Origin: Mycolicibacterium neoaurum ATCC 25795
Lineage (GTDB): Bacteria > Actinomycetota > Actinomycetes > Mycobacteriales > Mycobacteriaceae
Length of the DNA stretch: 64,000 nt
NCBI RefSeq assembly: GCF_000691525.1
Contig: NZ_JMDW01000010.1
Span: forward strand, 248,001-312,000
Direction: 5' to 3'
The notes under the pieces were generated by a model. That model was not told where the DNA came from. It did not search any database and saw only the letters and a list, made by a program, of their open reading frames with translations. Numbering within the stretch: position 1 is the first letter of the stretch; the number at the start of each line of letters is the position of its first letter. Below, piece by piece: positions 1-8,308 of this stretch. The position numbers were made by a program, and so were the translations under genes.

Positions 1-1
1 C

Positions 2-568
2 ACCTACCTGTCATCGAGCGAGTGCAGCGGGCAGCAGGCAGATCAGCACCGCGCCTTGACGTTCGAGGACATCTATACCGAAATCGGGGATATAGCGCGG
101 ATATTCGGGGTCGACGACGAAGCGGCCCGACTCACCAGGTCCCTGAAGGATCGAGTACGGTCCGCGACCGCCGGCCTGAGCACCTCCGACACCAGCCTGA
201 TGTACTGGTACTCGGCCACCCGGGCGCCCTATATCGCCGGGTGCTGCGGCGCCCCGGGGATGATCACCGATGCCGTTGGCGCACGTAACGCGTTCGCCGA
301 CAGCCGCCAGCTCTGGCCGGAAACCTCGTGGGAGGCGATTCTGGACCGTGATCCCGACGTGCTGGTGCTCGCGGATCTGACCCGCGGTGACGACGGTGAT
401 ACTGCGGCCGCCAAGATCGCGTTCCTGGAGAGCGATCCGTTGGCCCGCCAGCTCACCGCCGTCCGCGAACAGCGTTATGTCGTGGTGCCCGGTACTGCCT
501 TGGACCCGTCACTGCGCAATGTCGACGCCGTCGAGATGATCGCCGGCGCCCTGCGTCAGGACAGCTGA
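2..568 (+). CDS. ABC transporter metal-chelate (siderophore/cobalamin type) substrate-binding protein, 5' partial
   Basis: The reading frame is open from the left edge, so the N-terminus and any lipoprotein signal lie outside the window. The visible 188 residues resemble the C-terminal lobe of a TroA/BtuF/FecB-type periplasmic binding protein: a long helix-rich linker, then the typical segment SWEAILDRDPDVLVLADL, then a final lobe ending in a helix (VDAVEMIAGALRQ). Such proteins deliver Fe-siderophore, haem or cobalamin to an ABC permease. The ligand cannot be told from this fragment. It converges on the small gene that follows, with a 7-nt gap. Confidence 0.75.
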   Translation, partial: TYLSSSECSGQQADQHRALTFEDIYTEIGDIARIFGVDDEAARLTRSLKDRVRSATAGLSTSDTSLMYWYSATRAPYIAGCCGAPGMITDAVGARNAFADSRQLWPETSWEAILDRDPDVLVLADLTRGDDGDTAAAKIAFLESDPLARQLTAVREQRYVVVPGTALDPSLRNVDAVEMIAGALRQDS

Positions 569-575
569 CCGGGCG

Positions 576-785
576 TCAGCCTGCCAGTTCCACATCGCCG
601 CGGTGCACATGCACGCAGGCCCGCTTGGGCCCCCACACCGTGGGCACTGTGAAGCAGACCACCTTGGGCTTCCCGAAGACCGTGGTCTCGGCCACCGTGC
701 CGACGGCACCTTCCGGCACCGTCTGAACATCCATCTCGTCGATCTCGCGGCTGGCGGTCACAAAGTCACCGGTCTGCCAACTCAT
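576..785 (-). CDS. Small conserved-looking protein next to the nitrate reductase (unknown function)
   Basis: A 69-residue protein lying 80 nt downstream of the nitrate reductase gene on the same strand, so probably in its transcript. The ATG at 785 is chosen because AGGAG lies about 9 nt upstream; an in-frame start at 806 lacks this. The sequence has no membrane segment. Alternating hydrophobic strands around VPEGAVGTVAETTVFGKPKV, followed by a RACVHVHRGDVE strand, suggest a small SH3-like beta barrel. I do not recognise a family. By position it might be an assembly or regulatory partner of nitrate reduction, which is inference only. Confidence 0.7.
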   Translation of the reverse strand: MSWQTGDFVTASREIDEMDVQTVPEGAVGTVAETTVFGKPKVVCFTVPTVWGPKRACVHVHRGDVELAG

Positions 786-865
786 GTTGCGTGTCTCCTG
801 ATCCAAGTTCTGGTTCGTACGCCAGATGCAACGCCGGTGAGTGGATTTTTATTCACGGTGATCGA

Positions 866-3800
866 TCAATACACGTCTCGCACGTATCGCTTGGTGGCGA
901 CGAGCTCCTTCTTGTAGTCGTTGGCGGCTTCGGCGGACAGCGATCCGTGCTTGCGGATGATCGCCAGCAGCGCCGCGTCGACATCGGCGGCCATCCGGGT
1001 CGCATCACCACAGACGTAGAAATGCGCACCGTCCTGTAGCCAGCGCCACAGGTCGGCACCGCGTTCGGTCATCTTGTGCTGCACATAAACCCGCCGTGAC
1101 TGATCGCGCGAGAAGGCGAGGTCCAGCCGGCTGAGGAAACCGTCGTCGACCATGGCCTGCACCTCCTCGCGGTAGTAGAAGTTCTGGTCGCGGTGCTGGT
1201 CACCGAAGAACAACCAGTTGCGGCCGCGGTGGCCCAGGGCGCGACGTTCCTGCAGGAACGCCCGGAACGGTGCGATCCCGGTACCCGGGCCGACCATGAT
1301 CATCGGTGTGGCCGAGTCCTCGGGCGGGCGGAAGTTGGGCGAGCGTTGCACGAACACCGGGGCGGCCTGCGCCCGATCGGCCAGGAATGTGGACGCGACG
1401 CCGCCGCGCGCGCTGCCCCGCGTAGTGCGGTAACGCAGCACCGAGACCGTCAGCTGCACCTCGTGTGGGCTCACCAACGGACTCGACGAGATGGAGTATT
1501 GCCGCGGTGTCAGCCGGACGAGCGCATCCAGCCATTCGGCGGGGTCGGCCCGGACGGCGAACTCCTCGACGATGTCCAACCCGTTGCGGTCGGCCAGCCA
1601 GCTGTCGAGTTTTGCACCGGACCGTCGCAACACCTTCGCCTGCGGGCACCGCTCGGTGACGAACCCGAGCAGGTTCGGGGTCACCTTGCACAGGTCATAG
1701 GAATGCGTCAGGGCGGTGCGCAGATCGACCTCGGCGCCGTCGACCTCGACGATCTCGTCTCCGGACAGCGCCGTGGCCGACAGCCAGGCCCGCACCGAGT
1801 CGGCAGCGTTGCCGACGAACACCCCTAGGGAATCCCCGGCGGCATAGCTCACGCCGTGTTCGGCGACGTGTTCGGTGATGTCGAACCCGATCTGGCGCAC
1901 CTCCTTGGCGGCCGCCACCGGGGTCAGGCGAATATTGCGGCCCACCGCGGCCACCAGTGGATTGCCGCGGGTCAGCGGTGGCGCGGGTGTGGTTGTTCGC
2001 GTGTGTTCGGGTGCGGTGTCGGTTGATGCCGTGGTGACCGCGTCAGCCCAGGCGGCCATCGGTGCCGCGTCGTGCGACTCGCATTCGACCAGTTCGTGTG
2101 CCCGGACCGCACCCAGCTCCGCCAAACGGGCATCCAGGGATTTGGCGTGACCACAGAAGTTGGCGTACGCCTTGTCCCCGATCCCGAGCACCGCATAACG
2201 CACCCCGGTCAGCGGCGGCGCGTCGGCGCTGCACAGCCGGTCCCAGAAGTCCGCGCCGTTGTCCGGTGGCCCGCCGTCACCGAATGTGCTGGTGATCACC
2301 AACACCTCGGTTGCCGCGGCGACATCGTCCAACGATGCCTCGTCCATGGTGACCGATCGGGCGCCGGTGATCCGTGCGGCCAGCCCGGTTGCGAACTCCT
2401 CGGCGTTGCCGGTCTGGGAGGCCCACAGCACCAGTGGTCCGGTGGCGGGTTGCTCGCGGGTACGTGAGTAGGTGCCCGCCAGCAGACCGTCGACCCACAG
2501 ACGGACCGCCGGGCGGACCGGCGCCGAGGGCGGCAGGACCGGGACCCCGCCCGGTGTCGCGTCCAATCCGGTGAAGAACCCGGACAGGTAGAGCTTCTCG
2601 TCCTCGGTGAACTGCGGTGCGGCCGTGCGCAGATCGAGCGGATCGGGAGCGGCCACCTCGATGGGACGTAGCCGTACGGCACAGACTTTCAGTTCGGGTT
2701 GCAGGGAGTCCGGGTCGACGGCGTCGTTGGTGACGGCGTTGACGGCGAGGTACTCACCGTGCTCGTCGTTCCAGTGGAACGGCGCCCACACGCTGCCCCT
2801 ACGCACCCGGTCGGCGATGGCTGCGGGCAGCACGGCACGACCGCGGCGGGAAGTGAGCTCGACATGGTGGGCGGCGGTGATGCCGAGCGCCGCCGCATCA
2901 TCGGGGTGGATCTCGACGAACGGCGAGCTGTCGAGTTTGTTGAGTTTGGCGACCCGACCGGTCTTGGTCATGGTGTGCCACTGATGTTGCAGCCGACCGG
3001 TGTTGAGCACCATCGGATAATCGTCGTCGGGCAGTTCGTGCGGGTCCATGTGCGGACGGGCCAGGAACTGCGCCCGCCGCGACGGTGTCGGAAATGCCAG
3101 CCGGGGCCGGTGCCCGTCGGCGTCGACGTGCAGGGTCTGCGACACACCGTCGTTCACGTACCGGATGGGGTGGCGGTCGTCGGGATCGGCGGGCGGACAG
3201 GGCCACTGCACAGGCGTCTCGCGCAGCCGGTCATAGCTGACCCCGCGCAGGTCGTATCCCGTGCGGGGATTGGCGAAGCGACGGATCTCGTCGAAGATCT
3301 GCGCGCTGGACTTGTAGGCGAAATCGTCACCGAAACCCAAGTGCTCGGCGACACCGCAGATCAACTCCCAGTCCGGCCGCGCCTGACCCACCGGCGCGAC
3401 GGACTGTTGCAGCAGGGTGATGTTGCGTTCGGAGTTGACCATCACCGAATCACTCTCGGACCACAGTGCGGCCGGCAGCACGATATCGGCGTAACGGTTC
3501 GTCGCCGTGTCGACGTAGGCGTCCTGGGTGATGACGAGGTCGGCCGCTTCGAGAGCGGCGATGACGGTTGCTCGGTTCGGCACGGAGACAACGGGATTGG
3601 TGCAGATTATCCAGCAGGCCTTGATCTCACCGGCGGCGGCCTGTTCGAACATGGCCACCGTGCCCGGGCCGACCTCGGAACGGATGCTGCCCGGCTCCAG
3701 GCCCCACTGTTCCTCACAGAACGCCCGGTCCTCGGCGGAGAGCACCACCCGCTGGCCGGGCAAACCCGGTCCCATGTACCCCATTTCGCGGCCACCCATC

Positions 3801-4846
3801 GCGTTGGGCTGTCCGGTCAACGACATCGGCCCACTACCCGGCCGGCAGATCGCACCGGTGGCCAGATGCAGGTTGCAGATCGCGTTGGTGTTCCAGGTGC
3901 CGTGGGTGCTCTGGTTCAGGCCCATGGTCCAACACGTCACCCACTCCCCTGCCGCGGCGATCATGGATGCCGCGGTGCGGATGTCGGCCTCGTCCAATCC
4001 GGTGATGGCGGCCACCCGGGCCGGCGGATAGTCGGCGAGGAACGCCGGCATGTCCTGCCAGCCCTCGGTGTGTTCGGCGATGAACTCCTCGTCGATGTCG
4101 CCGTTGACGACGAGCAGATGCAACAGCCCGTTGAGCAGTGCGAGGTCGGTACCCGGTGCGATCGGCAGGTACAGGTCGGCCTTGTCGGCGGTGGCGGTGC
4201 GCCGCGGGTCCACCACGATCATCTTGGCGCCGGCCTTGAGACGGTCGGCCATGCGCAGAAACAAGATCGGATGGCAATCGGCCATGTTCGCGCCGATGAC
4301 GAAGAACAGGTCGGCCGAATCGAAATCGGTGTACGAGCCGGGCGGACCGTCCGCGCCGAGGGATTGTTTGTAGCCGGTGCCCGCGCTGGCCATGCACAGC
4401 CGAGAGTTCGATTCGATGTGCACGGTACGCAGGTAACCCTTGGCCAGCTTGGTCGCCAGATACTGCGCCTCCAGCGACATCTGGCCCGATACGTACAACG
4501 CGACCGCGTCGGGCCCGTGTTCCTCGACGATGGCCCGCAGCCGGTTCCCAGCCTGCGCCACGGCCTCTTCGACCGGCGTTTCCACCGGCTGCGTACCGCG
4601 CTCGGGGCGCACCAGCGCGGTGGTCATCCTGCCCTCGGTTGCGGCCATCAGCTCGGCGTGGGTGGCGCCCTTGGTGCACAATCTGCCGCGGTTGGTCGGA
4701 TGCAGCTTGTCGCCGCTGACCTTGGCGATCACCGGCAGCCCGGTGACCTGATCGGTCTCGGTGGTGACCTCGATACCGCAGCCCACACCGCAGTACGAGC
4801 AGGCGGTCCGCGTGGTCACCGACATGCCACCATCGTGTGCTGGCAC
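866..4846 (-). CDS. nasN: Assimilatory nitrate reductase fused to a CysJ-like FMN/FAD/NADPH diflavin reductase
   Basis: A 1326-residue single-chain enzyme predicted to reduce nitrate to nitrite in the cytoplasm with NAD(P)H. The N-terminal half is a molybdopterin-guanine-dinucleotide oxidoreductase: four Cys for a 4Fe-4S cluster (C16, C19, C23, C57) and C151 in SRLCMASA as probable Mo ligand. From about residue 800 there is a flavodoxin domain (WASQTGNAEEF near 806), then an FAD domain (RQYSISSSP near 1116) and an NADP domain (GPGTGIAPF near 1187), ending KRYVRDVY as in CysJ and P450 reductase. The GTG start has AAAGGAG 8 nt upstream. I recall a diflavin monomeric nitrate reductase named NasN in M. 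smegmatis; this has the same layout. It lies downstream of narK. Confidence 0.93.
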   Translation of the reverse strand: MPAHDGGMSVTTRTACSYCGVGCGIEVTTETDQVTGLPVIAKVSGDKLHPTNRGRLCTKGATHAELMAATEGRMTTALVRPERGTQPVETPVEEAVAQAGNRLRAIVEEHGPDAVALYVSGQMSLEAQYLATKLAKGYLRTVHIESNSRLCMASAGTGYKQSLGADGPPGSYTDFDSADLFFVIGANMADCHPILFLRMADRLKAGAKMIVVDPRRTATADKADLYLPIAPGTDLALLNGLLHLLVVNGDIDEEFIAEHTEGWQDMPAFLADYPPARVAAITGLDEADIRTAASMIAAAGEWVTCWTMGLNQSTHGTWNTNAICNLHLATGAICRPGSGPMSLTGQPNAMGGREMGYMGPGLPGQRVVLSAEDRAFCEEQWGLEPGSIRSEVGPGTVAMFEQAAAGEIKACWIICTNPVVSVPNRATVIAALEAADLVITQDAYVDTATNRYADIVLPAALWSESDSVMVNSERNITLLQQSVAPVGQARPDWELICGVAEHLGFGDDFAYKSSAQIFDEIRRFANPRTGYDLRGVSYDRLRETPVQWPCPPADPDDRHPIRYVNDGVSQTLHVDADGHRPRLAFPTPSRRAQFLARPHMDPHELPDDDYPMVLNTGRLQHQWHTMTKTGRVAKLNKLDSSPFVEIHPDDAAALGITAAHHVELTSRRGRAVLPAAIADRVRRGSVWAPFHWNDEHGEYLAVNAVTNDAVDPDSLQPELKVCAVRLRPIEVAAPDPLDLRTAAPQFTEDEKLYLSGFFTGLDATPGGVPVLPPSAPVRPAVRLWVDGLLAGTYSRTREQPATGPLVLWASQTGNAEEFATGLAARITGARSVTMDEASLDDVAAATEVLVITSTFGDGGPPDNGADFWDRLCSADAPPLTGVRYAVLGIGDKAYANFCGHAKSLDARLAELGAVRAHELVECESHDAAPMAAWADAVTTASTDTAPEHTRTTTPAPPLTRGNPLVAAVGRNIRLTPVAAAKEVRQIGFDITEHVAEHGVSYAAGDSLGVFVGNAADSVRAWLSATALSGDEIVEVDGAEVDLRTALTHSYDLCKVTPNLLGFVTERCPQAKVLRRSGAKLDSWLADRNGLDIVEEFAVRADPAEWLDALVRLTPRQYSISSSPLVSPHEVQLTVSVLRYRTTRGSARGGVASTFLADRAQAAPVFVQRSPNFRPPEDSATPMIMVGPGTGIAPFRAFLQERRALGHRGRNWLFFGDQHRDQNFYYREEVQAMVDDGFLSRLDLAFSRDQSRRVYVQHKMTERGADLWRWLQDGAHFYVCGDATRMAADVDAALLAIIRKHGSLSAEAANDYKKELVATKRYVRDVY

Positions 4847-4883
4847 TGTTCCGGCTCCTTTGAGGCGACGTTATGGCAAGGAA

Positions 4884-4938
4884 AACTCGACCTCACAAGA
4901 CGCCCATCCCCGCGGTGAGCGCCTCGTGAGGCCGAGTT
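4884..4938 (-). terminator. Inverted repeat between narK and nasN: possible terminator or attenuator
   Basis: Arms at 4884-4896 (AACTCGACCTCAC) and 4926-4938 (GTGAGGCCGAGTT) pair over 13 positions with one mismatch, around a 29-nt loop that itself holds a further GGTGAG copy. On the transcribed strand it begins 8 nt after the narK stop and ends 38 nt before the nasN start. No U-tract follows, as is common in mycobacteria. It may limit read-through from narK into nasN or stabilise the narK 3' end. Its function is inferred. Confidence 0.5.
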
Positions 4939-4945
4939 CGTCCGA

Positions 4946-6364
4946 TTACGCGGTGGCCACCGATTCCGGTAGCGCCGCCGGACTGGCCGCGGCCTTCGAC
5001 GAGGACAACCGCAAGAACACGAACCAGGTGACGATGGCGCAGATCACGTAGAAGCCAAGGAAGACCCAGAAGGCGTTGGTCGCCGACTTCGCATCACTGA
5101 CATAGGACATCCGCAGCACGATGTTGATGAACACCCCACCCAGTGCGCCGACCGCGCCGGCGAAGCCGATGAGGGCACCGGACATGCTCCGCGACCAGGC
5201 CGCCTTCTCCTCACGGCTCCACTCGTCGTGGCCCTGGGCCTTCGCCTCGAAGATCGACGGGATCATCTTGTACGTCGAACCGTTGCCCAGTCCCGACAGG
5301 ATGAACAGCAGGATGAATCCGGCCACATAGGCGATCATCTGGCCACCGGTGGGTGCACCGGCCGTGCTGTCGTCGAGAACGCCTGCGGCGACCAGGATCC
5401 CGGCGGCGAAGATCATGGCGACGAACACGTACAGCGTGATCTTTCCCCCGCCGATCTTGTCGGCGAGCTTGCCGCCGAACGGGCGCGAGATGGATCCGAG
5501 CAGCGGGCCGAGGAAGGCGATCTGCGCGGCGTGCAGCGATGCCTGGGCGGGAGTGTCACCACCGGCCAGGAAGTTGATCTGCAGCACCTGGCCGAATGCG
5601 AAGCTGAATCCGATGAACGAGCCGAACGTGCCGATGTAGAGGAAGCTCATCACCCAGGAGTGCTTGAATCGCATGGCCTCGACCATCGCGCCCAGATTGG
5701 AACGCTGGTTGCCGAGGTTGTCCATGAAGAACGCGGCACCGAGGGCCGCGAGGCCGACGAGCACCAGATAGATCGCGCAGACCAGGTAGGGCGCCGTGTT
5801 GCTCACGGTGGCGATGATCAACAGGCCGATCAGCTGGATGACCGGTACGCCGATGTTGCCGCCGCCGGCGTTGAGTCCGAGCGCCCATCCCTTGAGACGC
5901 TGCGGATAGAACGCGTTGATATTCGTCATCGAGGAGGCGAAGTTGCCACCGCCCAGGCCGGCGAACGCCGCCACCAGCATGAACGTGGTGTAGGATGTGC
6001 CGGGCTGCGACATCACCCACAGCGTCAGCGTCAGCGGGATCAGCAACAGCAGGGCGCTGACGATGGTCCAGTTGCGCCCGCCGAAGCGGGCCGGGGCGAT
6101 GGTGTACGGGATGCGCATGAAGGCGCCGACCAGTGTCGGCATCGCCACCAGATAGAACTTGCCCGCGGCGTCGATGCCGTAGACATCCTGCGGCATGAAC
6201 AACACCATCACCGACCAGATCGACCACACCGAAAAGCCCACGTGCTCAGCGAAGATCGACCAGATCAGGTTGCGCTTGGCGATGTCTTTCCCGCCGGATT
6301 CCCAGGCGTCGGCGTCTTCGGCATCCCAGTGCGCGATATCGCGATTGCGGCGTGTGTTGAGCAC
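4946..6364 (-). CDS. narK: Nitrate/nitrite transporter, MFS NNP family
   Basis: A 472-residue 12-helix major-facilitator protein predicted to import nitrate. The NNP-family signatures are visible: R84 in AFMRIPYTIAPARFGGR, the first nitrate signature GGGNFASSMTNINAFYP (about 138-154), the glycine-rich ALGLNAGGGNIGVPV (161-175), and a second conserved Arg in SISRPFGGKLADKIGGG. The N-terminus has an acidic cytoplasmic tail of about 30 residues. The GTG start is preceded by GGGAGGAAT with good spacing. It is the first gene of the narK-nasN-small protein unit. Whether it also exports nitrite cannot be told. Confidence 0.92.
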   Translation of the reverse strand: MLNTRRNRDIAHWDAEDADAWESGGKDIAKRNLIWSIFAEHVGFSVWSIWSVMVLFMPQDVYGIDAAGKFYLVAMPTLVGAFMRIPYTIAPARFGGRNWTIVSALLLLIPLTLTLWVMSQPGTSYTTFMLVAAFAGLGGGNFASSMTNINAFYPQRLKGWALGLNAGGGNIGVPVIQLIGLLIIATVSNTAPYLVCAIYLVLVGLAALGAAFFMDNLGNQRSNLGAMVEAMRFKHSWVMSFLYIGTFGSFIGFSFAFGQVLQINFLAGGDTPAQASLHAAQIAFLGPLLGSISRPFGGKLADKIGGGKITLYVFVAMIFAAGILVAAGVLDDSTAGAPTGGQMIAYVAGFILLFILSGLGNGSTYKMIPSIFEAKAQGHDEWSREEKAAWSRSMSGALIGFAGAVGALGGVFINIVLRMSYVSDAKSATNAFWVFLGFYVICAIVTWFVFLRLSSSKAAASPAALPESVATA

Positions 6365-6515
6365 GGATTCCTCCCAGCAATGGAAACGGTTGAGACAGAA
6401 GTTATGGCTCGGCCATTCCGCACCGGTTGCCCCACCATGTCGGGGCTGTCAACACCTACTCACATCGGGTCCGATGGTGCTGGTGCGCCCGGAGATTCAC
6501 GACCGCAGCATCGAC

Positions 6516-6531
6516 GAAACGGAGCGGTAAC
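6516..6531. promoter_or_regulatory. Candidate GlnR-type half-site pair upstream of narK
   Basis: GAAAC, six bases, then GTAAC, which also satisfies the AC-n9-AC spacing described for mycobacterial GlnR sites. It lies about 150 bp upstream of narK. Nitrate assimilation genes are known GlnR targets in mycobacteria. A single short site can occur by chance. Confidence 0.35.
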
Positions 6532-6619
6532 AATCGACGTGTGTTCTCGGTGACCTGTCGCACGCGATGCCGCCGGCGCGATTGACGCGCCGAAAGGTTT
6601 GCTTGTACCCCTGAAACCG

Positions 6620-6641
6620 ATTGGGCACCAATAGTTTTTTT
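6620..6641 (+). terminator. Short hairpin with T-tract
   Basis: ATTGG-GCA-CCAAT (5-bp stem) followed two bases later by seven T, which is rare in this GC-rich DNA. It reads rightward, but no rightward gene lies upstream of it, so it may be a remnant or act on an unannotated transcript. Confidence 0.3.
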
Positions 6642-6700
6642 GAATCTGTGGATGGCGTCGCGGCCTGTGGACAACGCCCTGTCATGTCAGACCACGGCGC

Positions 6701-6706
6701 TAGAAT
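6701..6706 (+). promoter_or_regulatory. -10 element, apparently leaderless
   Basis: TAGAAT ends 6 nt before the ATG of the DUF222 gene at 6713, the spacing expected for a leaderless mycobacterial transcript. No clear -35 is seen. Confidence 0.5.
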
Positions 6707-6712
6707 TCGAAC

Positions 6713-8302
6713 ATGTTGGCGAACGGAGTGGCGGATCGAGAGGCCGTGTTGGCGGTCTTCGATGCCTACGACTCCGCCTGTGAGCAGCTGGCCGCCCTCG
6801 ACGTCACCCGCCTGTCGCCGGCTGATCTGTTGACGCTGCAATCTCAGCGCGAGCACCACGCCCGCACCACCGCCGTGCTCGACCACCGCATCCTGGCCGC
6901 GCTACAGGCCCAGAGCACGCCCAAAGAGATCGGTGCCCGCACCTGGGCCCAGATCCTGACCATCCGGCTGCGGATCTCGGAGGCCGAAGCCGCCCGCCGG
7001 TTGCGCGATGCTGCCGATCTGGGTCCACGCCAGAGCCTCGACGGGCAGGTGTTGGATCCGACACTGCCCGCATGTGCCGCGGCATTGGCCGAGGGCACCA
7101 TCAACCTCGAGCATGTGCACGAGATCCGCACCGCGGTGGAGCGGGCGGGCCGCTACGCCGAGCCACAGCGGTGCGGCCAACTGGAGGCCGATTTGGTCGA
7201 GGCGGCCACCCGGATCACTCCGCGTACCTTGCGCGAGGTCGCCGACTACGCGCTGTCTGTGCTCAACCCCGATGGCGATAGTCCTGATATCGCCGCGCAT
7301 GAGCGCGGAATCACGTTGGGACGCCAGGACCCCGACGGGCTGATCCGCATCTCCGGGTGGGTCGATCCGGAACTGGGCGCATACCTCAAGACGGTGAATC
7401 AGGTGTGGGGCGCTCCGGGGATCAACAATCCCGCCGACGAAGCGCCGGTGTCCAATCCCTCGCCGAACCCGTTGGACCATGCAGACGGTCTGCCCGCACC
7501 GGCACCTGCTGTGCCCGTTCAGCCCGAGACGCCGGCCGTTGCGCCCACGGCCGAACCGTTCGAGCATCGCCGCACCGCACTGGATGCAGCGTTGGCCGAT
7601 CCGAACCCCGCGCCGGTACCGTTCGAGGAATTGCAGGGGCGCCGCGCCGCTCTGGATGTCGACCCCCGCAGCGCGGCCGGTCGCGATACCCGTGGCGCCT
7701 CCCAGCGCTATCACGATGCACTCAAGGCAGTCGTCCGCAACGCGTTGATGTCCAGAGAATTGGGCCAGCACAACGGGTTACCGGTCACGGTGGTGGTGTC
7801 CACCACCTTGGCCGAGCTACACGCCGCGGCGGGGATCGCGCACACCTCGGTCGGCACCACGATGCCGATGCGCGACCTCATCCGCCTCGCCGCGCATGCG
7901 CACCACTACCTGCTGATCTACCGCGAGCACACCGCCGAACCGCTCTACCTCGCCCGTTCCAAACGCGTGGCCTCCAAAGCTCAACGCCTGGTCATGATCA
8001 GCCGCGACCGAGGGTGCACCATGCCCAACTGCCCGGTCAGTGGAGCCGGTTGCCAGGGCATGCACGCCGAACAAGACTGGAGCGCAGGCGGGCAGACCGA
8101 TATCACCGGACTCGGATTGGGTTGTGCGGCAGATAATCAGTTGGCCTTCGATACCGGGTGGACCACCAGCATCGGCCCGGACGGTCGCGTGCACTGGCAC
8201 CCGCCACCGCTACTCGACACCGGACAGGACACCGTCAACCACTACCACCATCCCGAAGAACTCCTCCGACGTCGAGAGGACGACTCCGGCGAGCAGCGTT
8301 AG
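6713..8302 (+). CDS. DUF222 / HNH endonuclease domain protein (13E12 repeat family)
   Basis: A 529-residue protein of the DUF222-HNH type common in mycobacterial genomes (REP13E12 family). The N-terminal two thirds are helical DUF222; residues about 240-300 form a Pro/Ala-rich linker; the C-terminal HNH region (about 423-475) has the zinc-binding RGCTMPNC, then MHAEQDWSAGGQTDITGL and a terminal WTT...HWHPPPLLDTG. The usual His-His of the HNH core reads Met-His, so nuclease activity is uncertain. Members behave as multicopy, possibly mobile sequences. No RBS is visible, and a -10 lies 6 nt upstream. It ends 6 nt from the convergent lgt gene. Confidence 0.88.
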   Translation: MLANGVADREAVLAVFDAYDSACEQLAALDVTRLSPADLLTLQSQREHHARTTAVLDHRILAALQAQSTPKEIGARTWAQILTIRLRISEAEAARRLRDAADLGPRQSLDGQVLDPTLPACAAALAEGTINLEHVHEIRTAVERAGRYAEPQRCGQLEADLVEAATRITPRTLREVADYALSVLNPDGDSPDIAAHERGITLGRQDPDGLIRISGWVDPELGAYLKTVNQVWGAPGINNPADEAPVSNPSPNPLDHADGLPAPAPAVPVQPETPAVAPTAEPFEHRRTALDAALADPNPAPVPFEELQGRRAALDVDPRSAAGRDTRGASQRYHDALKAVVRNALMSRELGQHNGLPVTVVVSTTLAELHAAAGIAHTSVGTTMPMRDLIRLAAHAHHYLLIYREHTAEPLYLARSKRVASKAQRLVMISRDRGCTMPNCPVSGAGCQGMHAEQDWSAGGQTDITGLGLGCAADNQLAFDTGWTTSIGPDGRVHWHPPPLLDTGQDTVNHYHHPEELLRRREDDSGEQR

Positions 8303-8308
8303 GTGCTC

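Larger units (their letters stand above)
6365..6712. other. 348-bp divergent intergenic region, narK / DUF222 gene
   Basis: It holds a GlnR-like motif (6516-6531), a short hairpin followed by seven T (6620-6641), and a -10 element for the rightward gene (6701-6706). A TTGACA hexamer occurs on the minus strand at 6447-6452, but no convincing -10 lies at normal spacing. I see no small gene with a ribosome-binding site here. Confidence 0.6.

Noticed and set aside
2699-4918. 739-codon rightward open frame opposite nasN
   Set aside because: High-GC antisense shadow. The minus strand encodes recognisable molybdopterin and flavin motifs throughout.
6430-6446. GCCCC/GGGGC hairpin upstream of narK
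   Set aside because: Five-base GC arms are frequent by chance in this DNA and no paired element or leader ORF accompanies it.
5228-6553. 441-codon rightward open frame opposite narK
   Set aside because: Composition is dominated by Gln, Asp, Arg and His with no domain; narK on the other strand is unmistakable.
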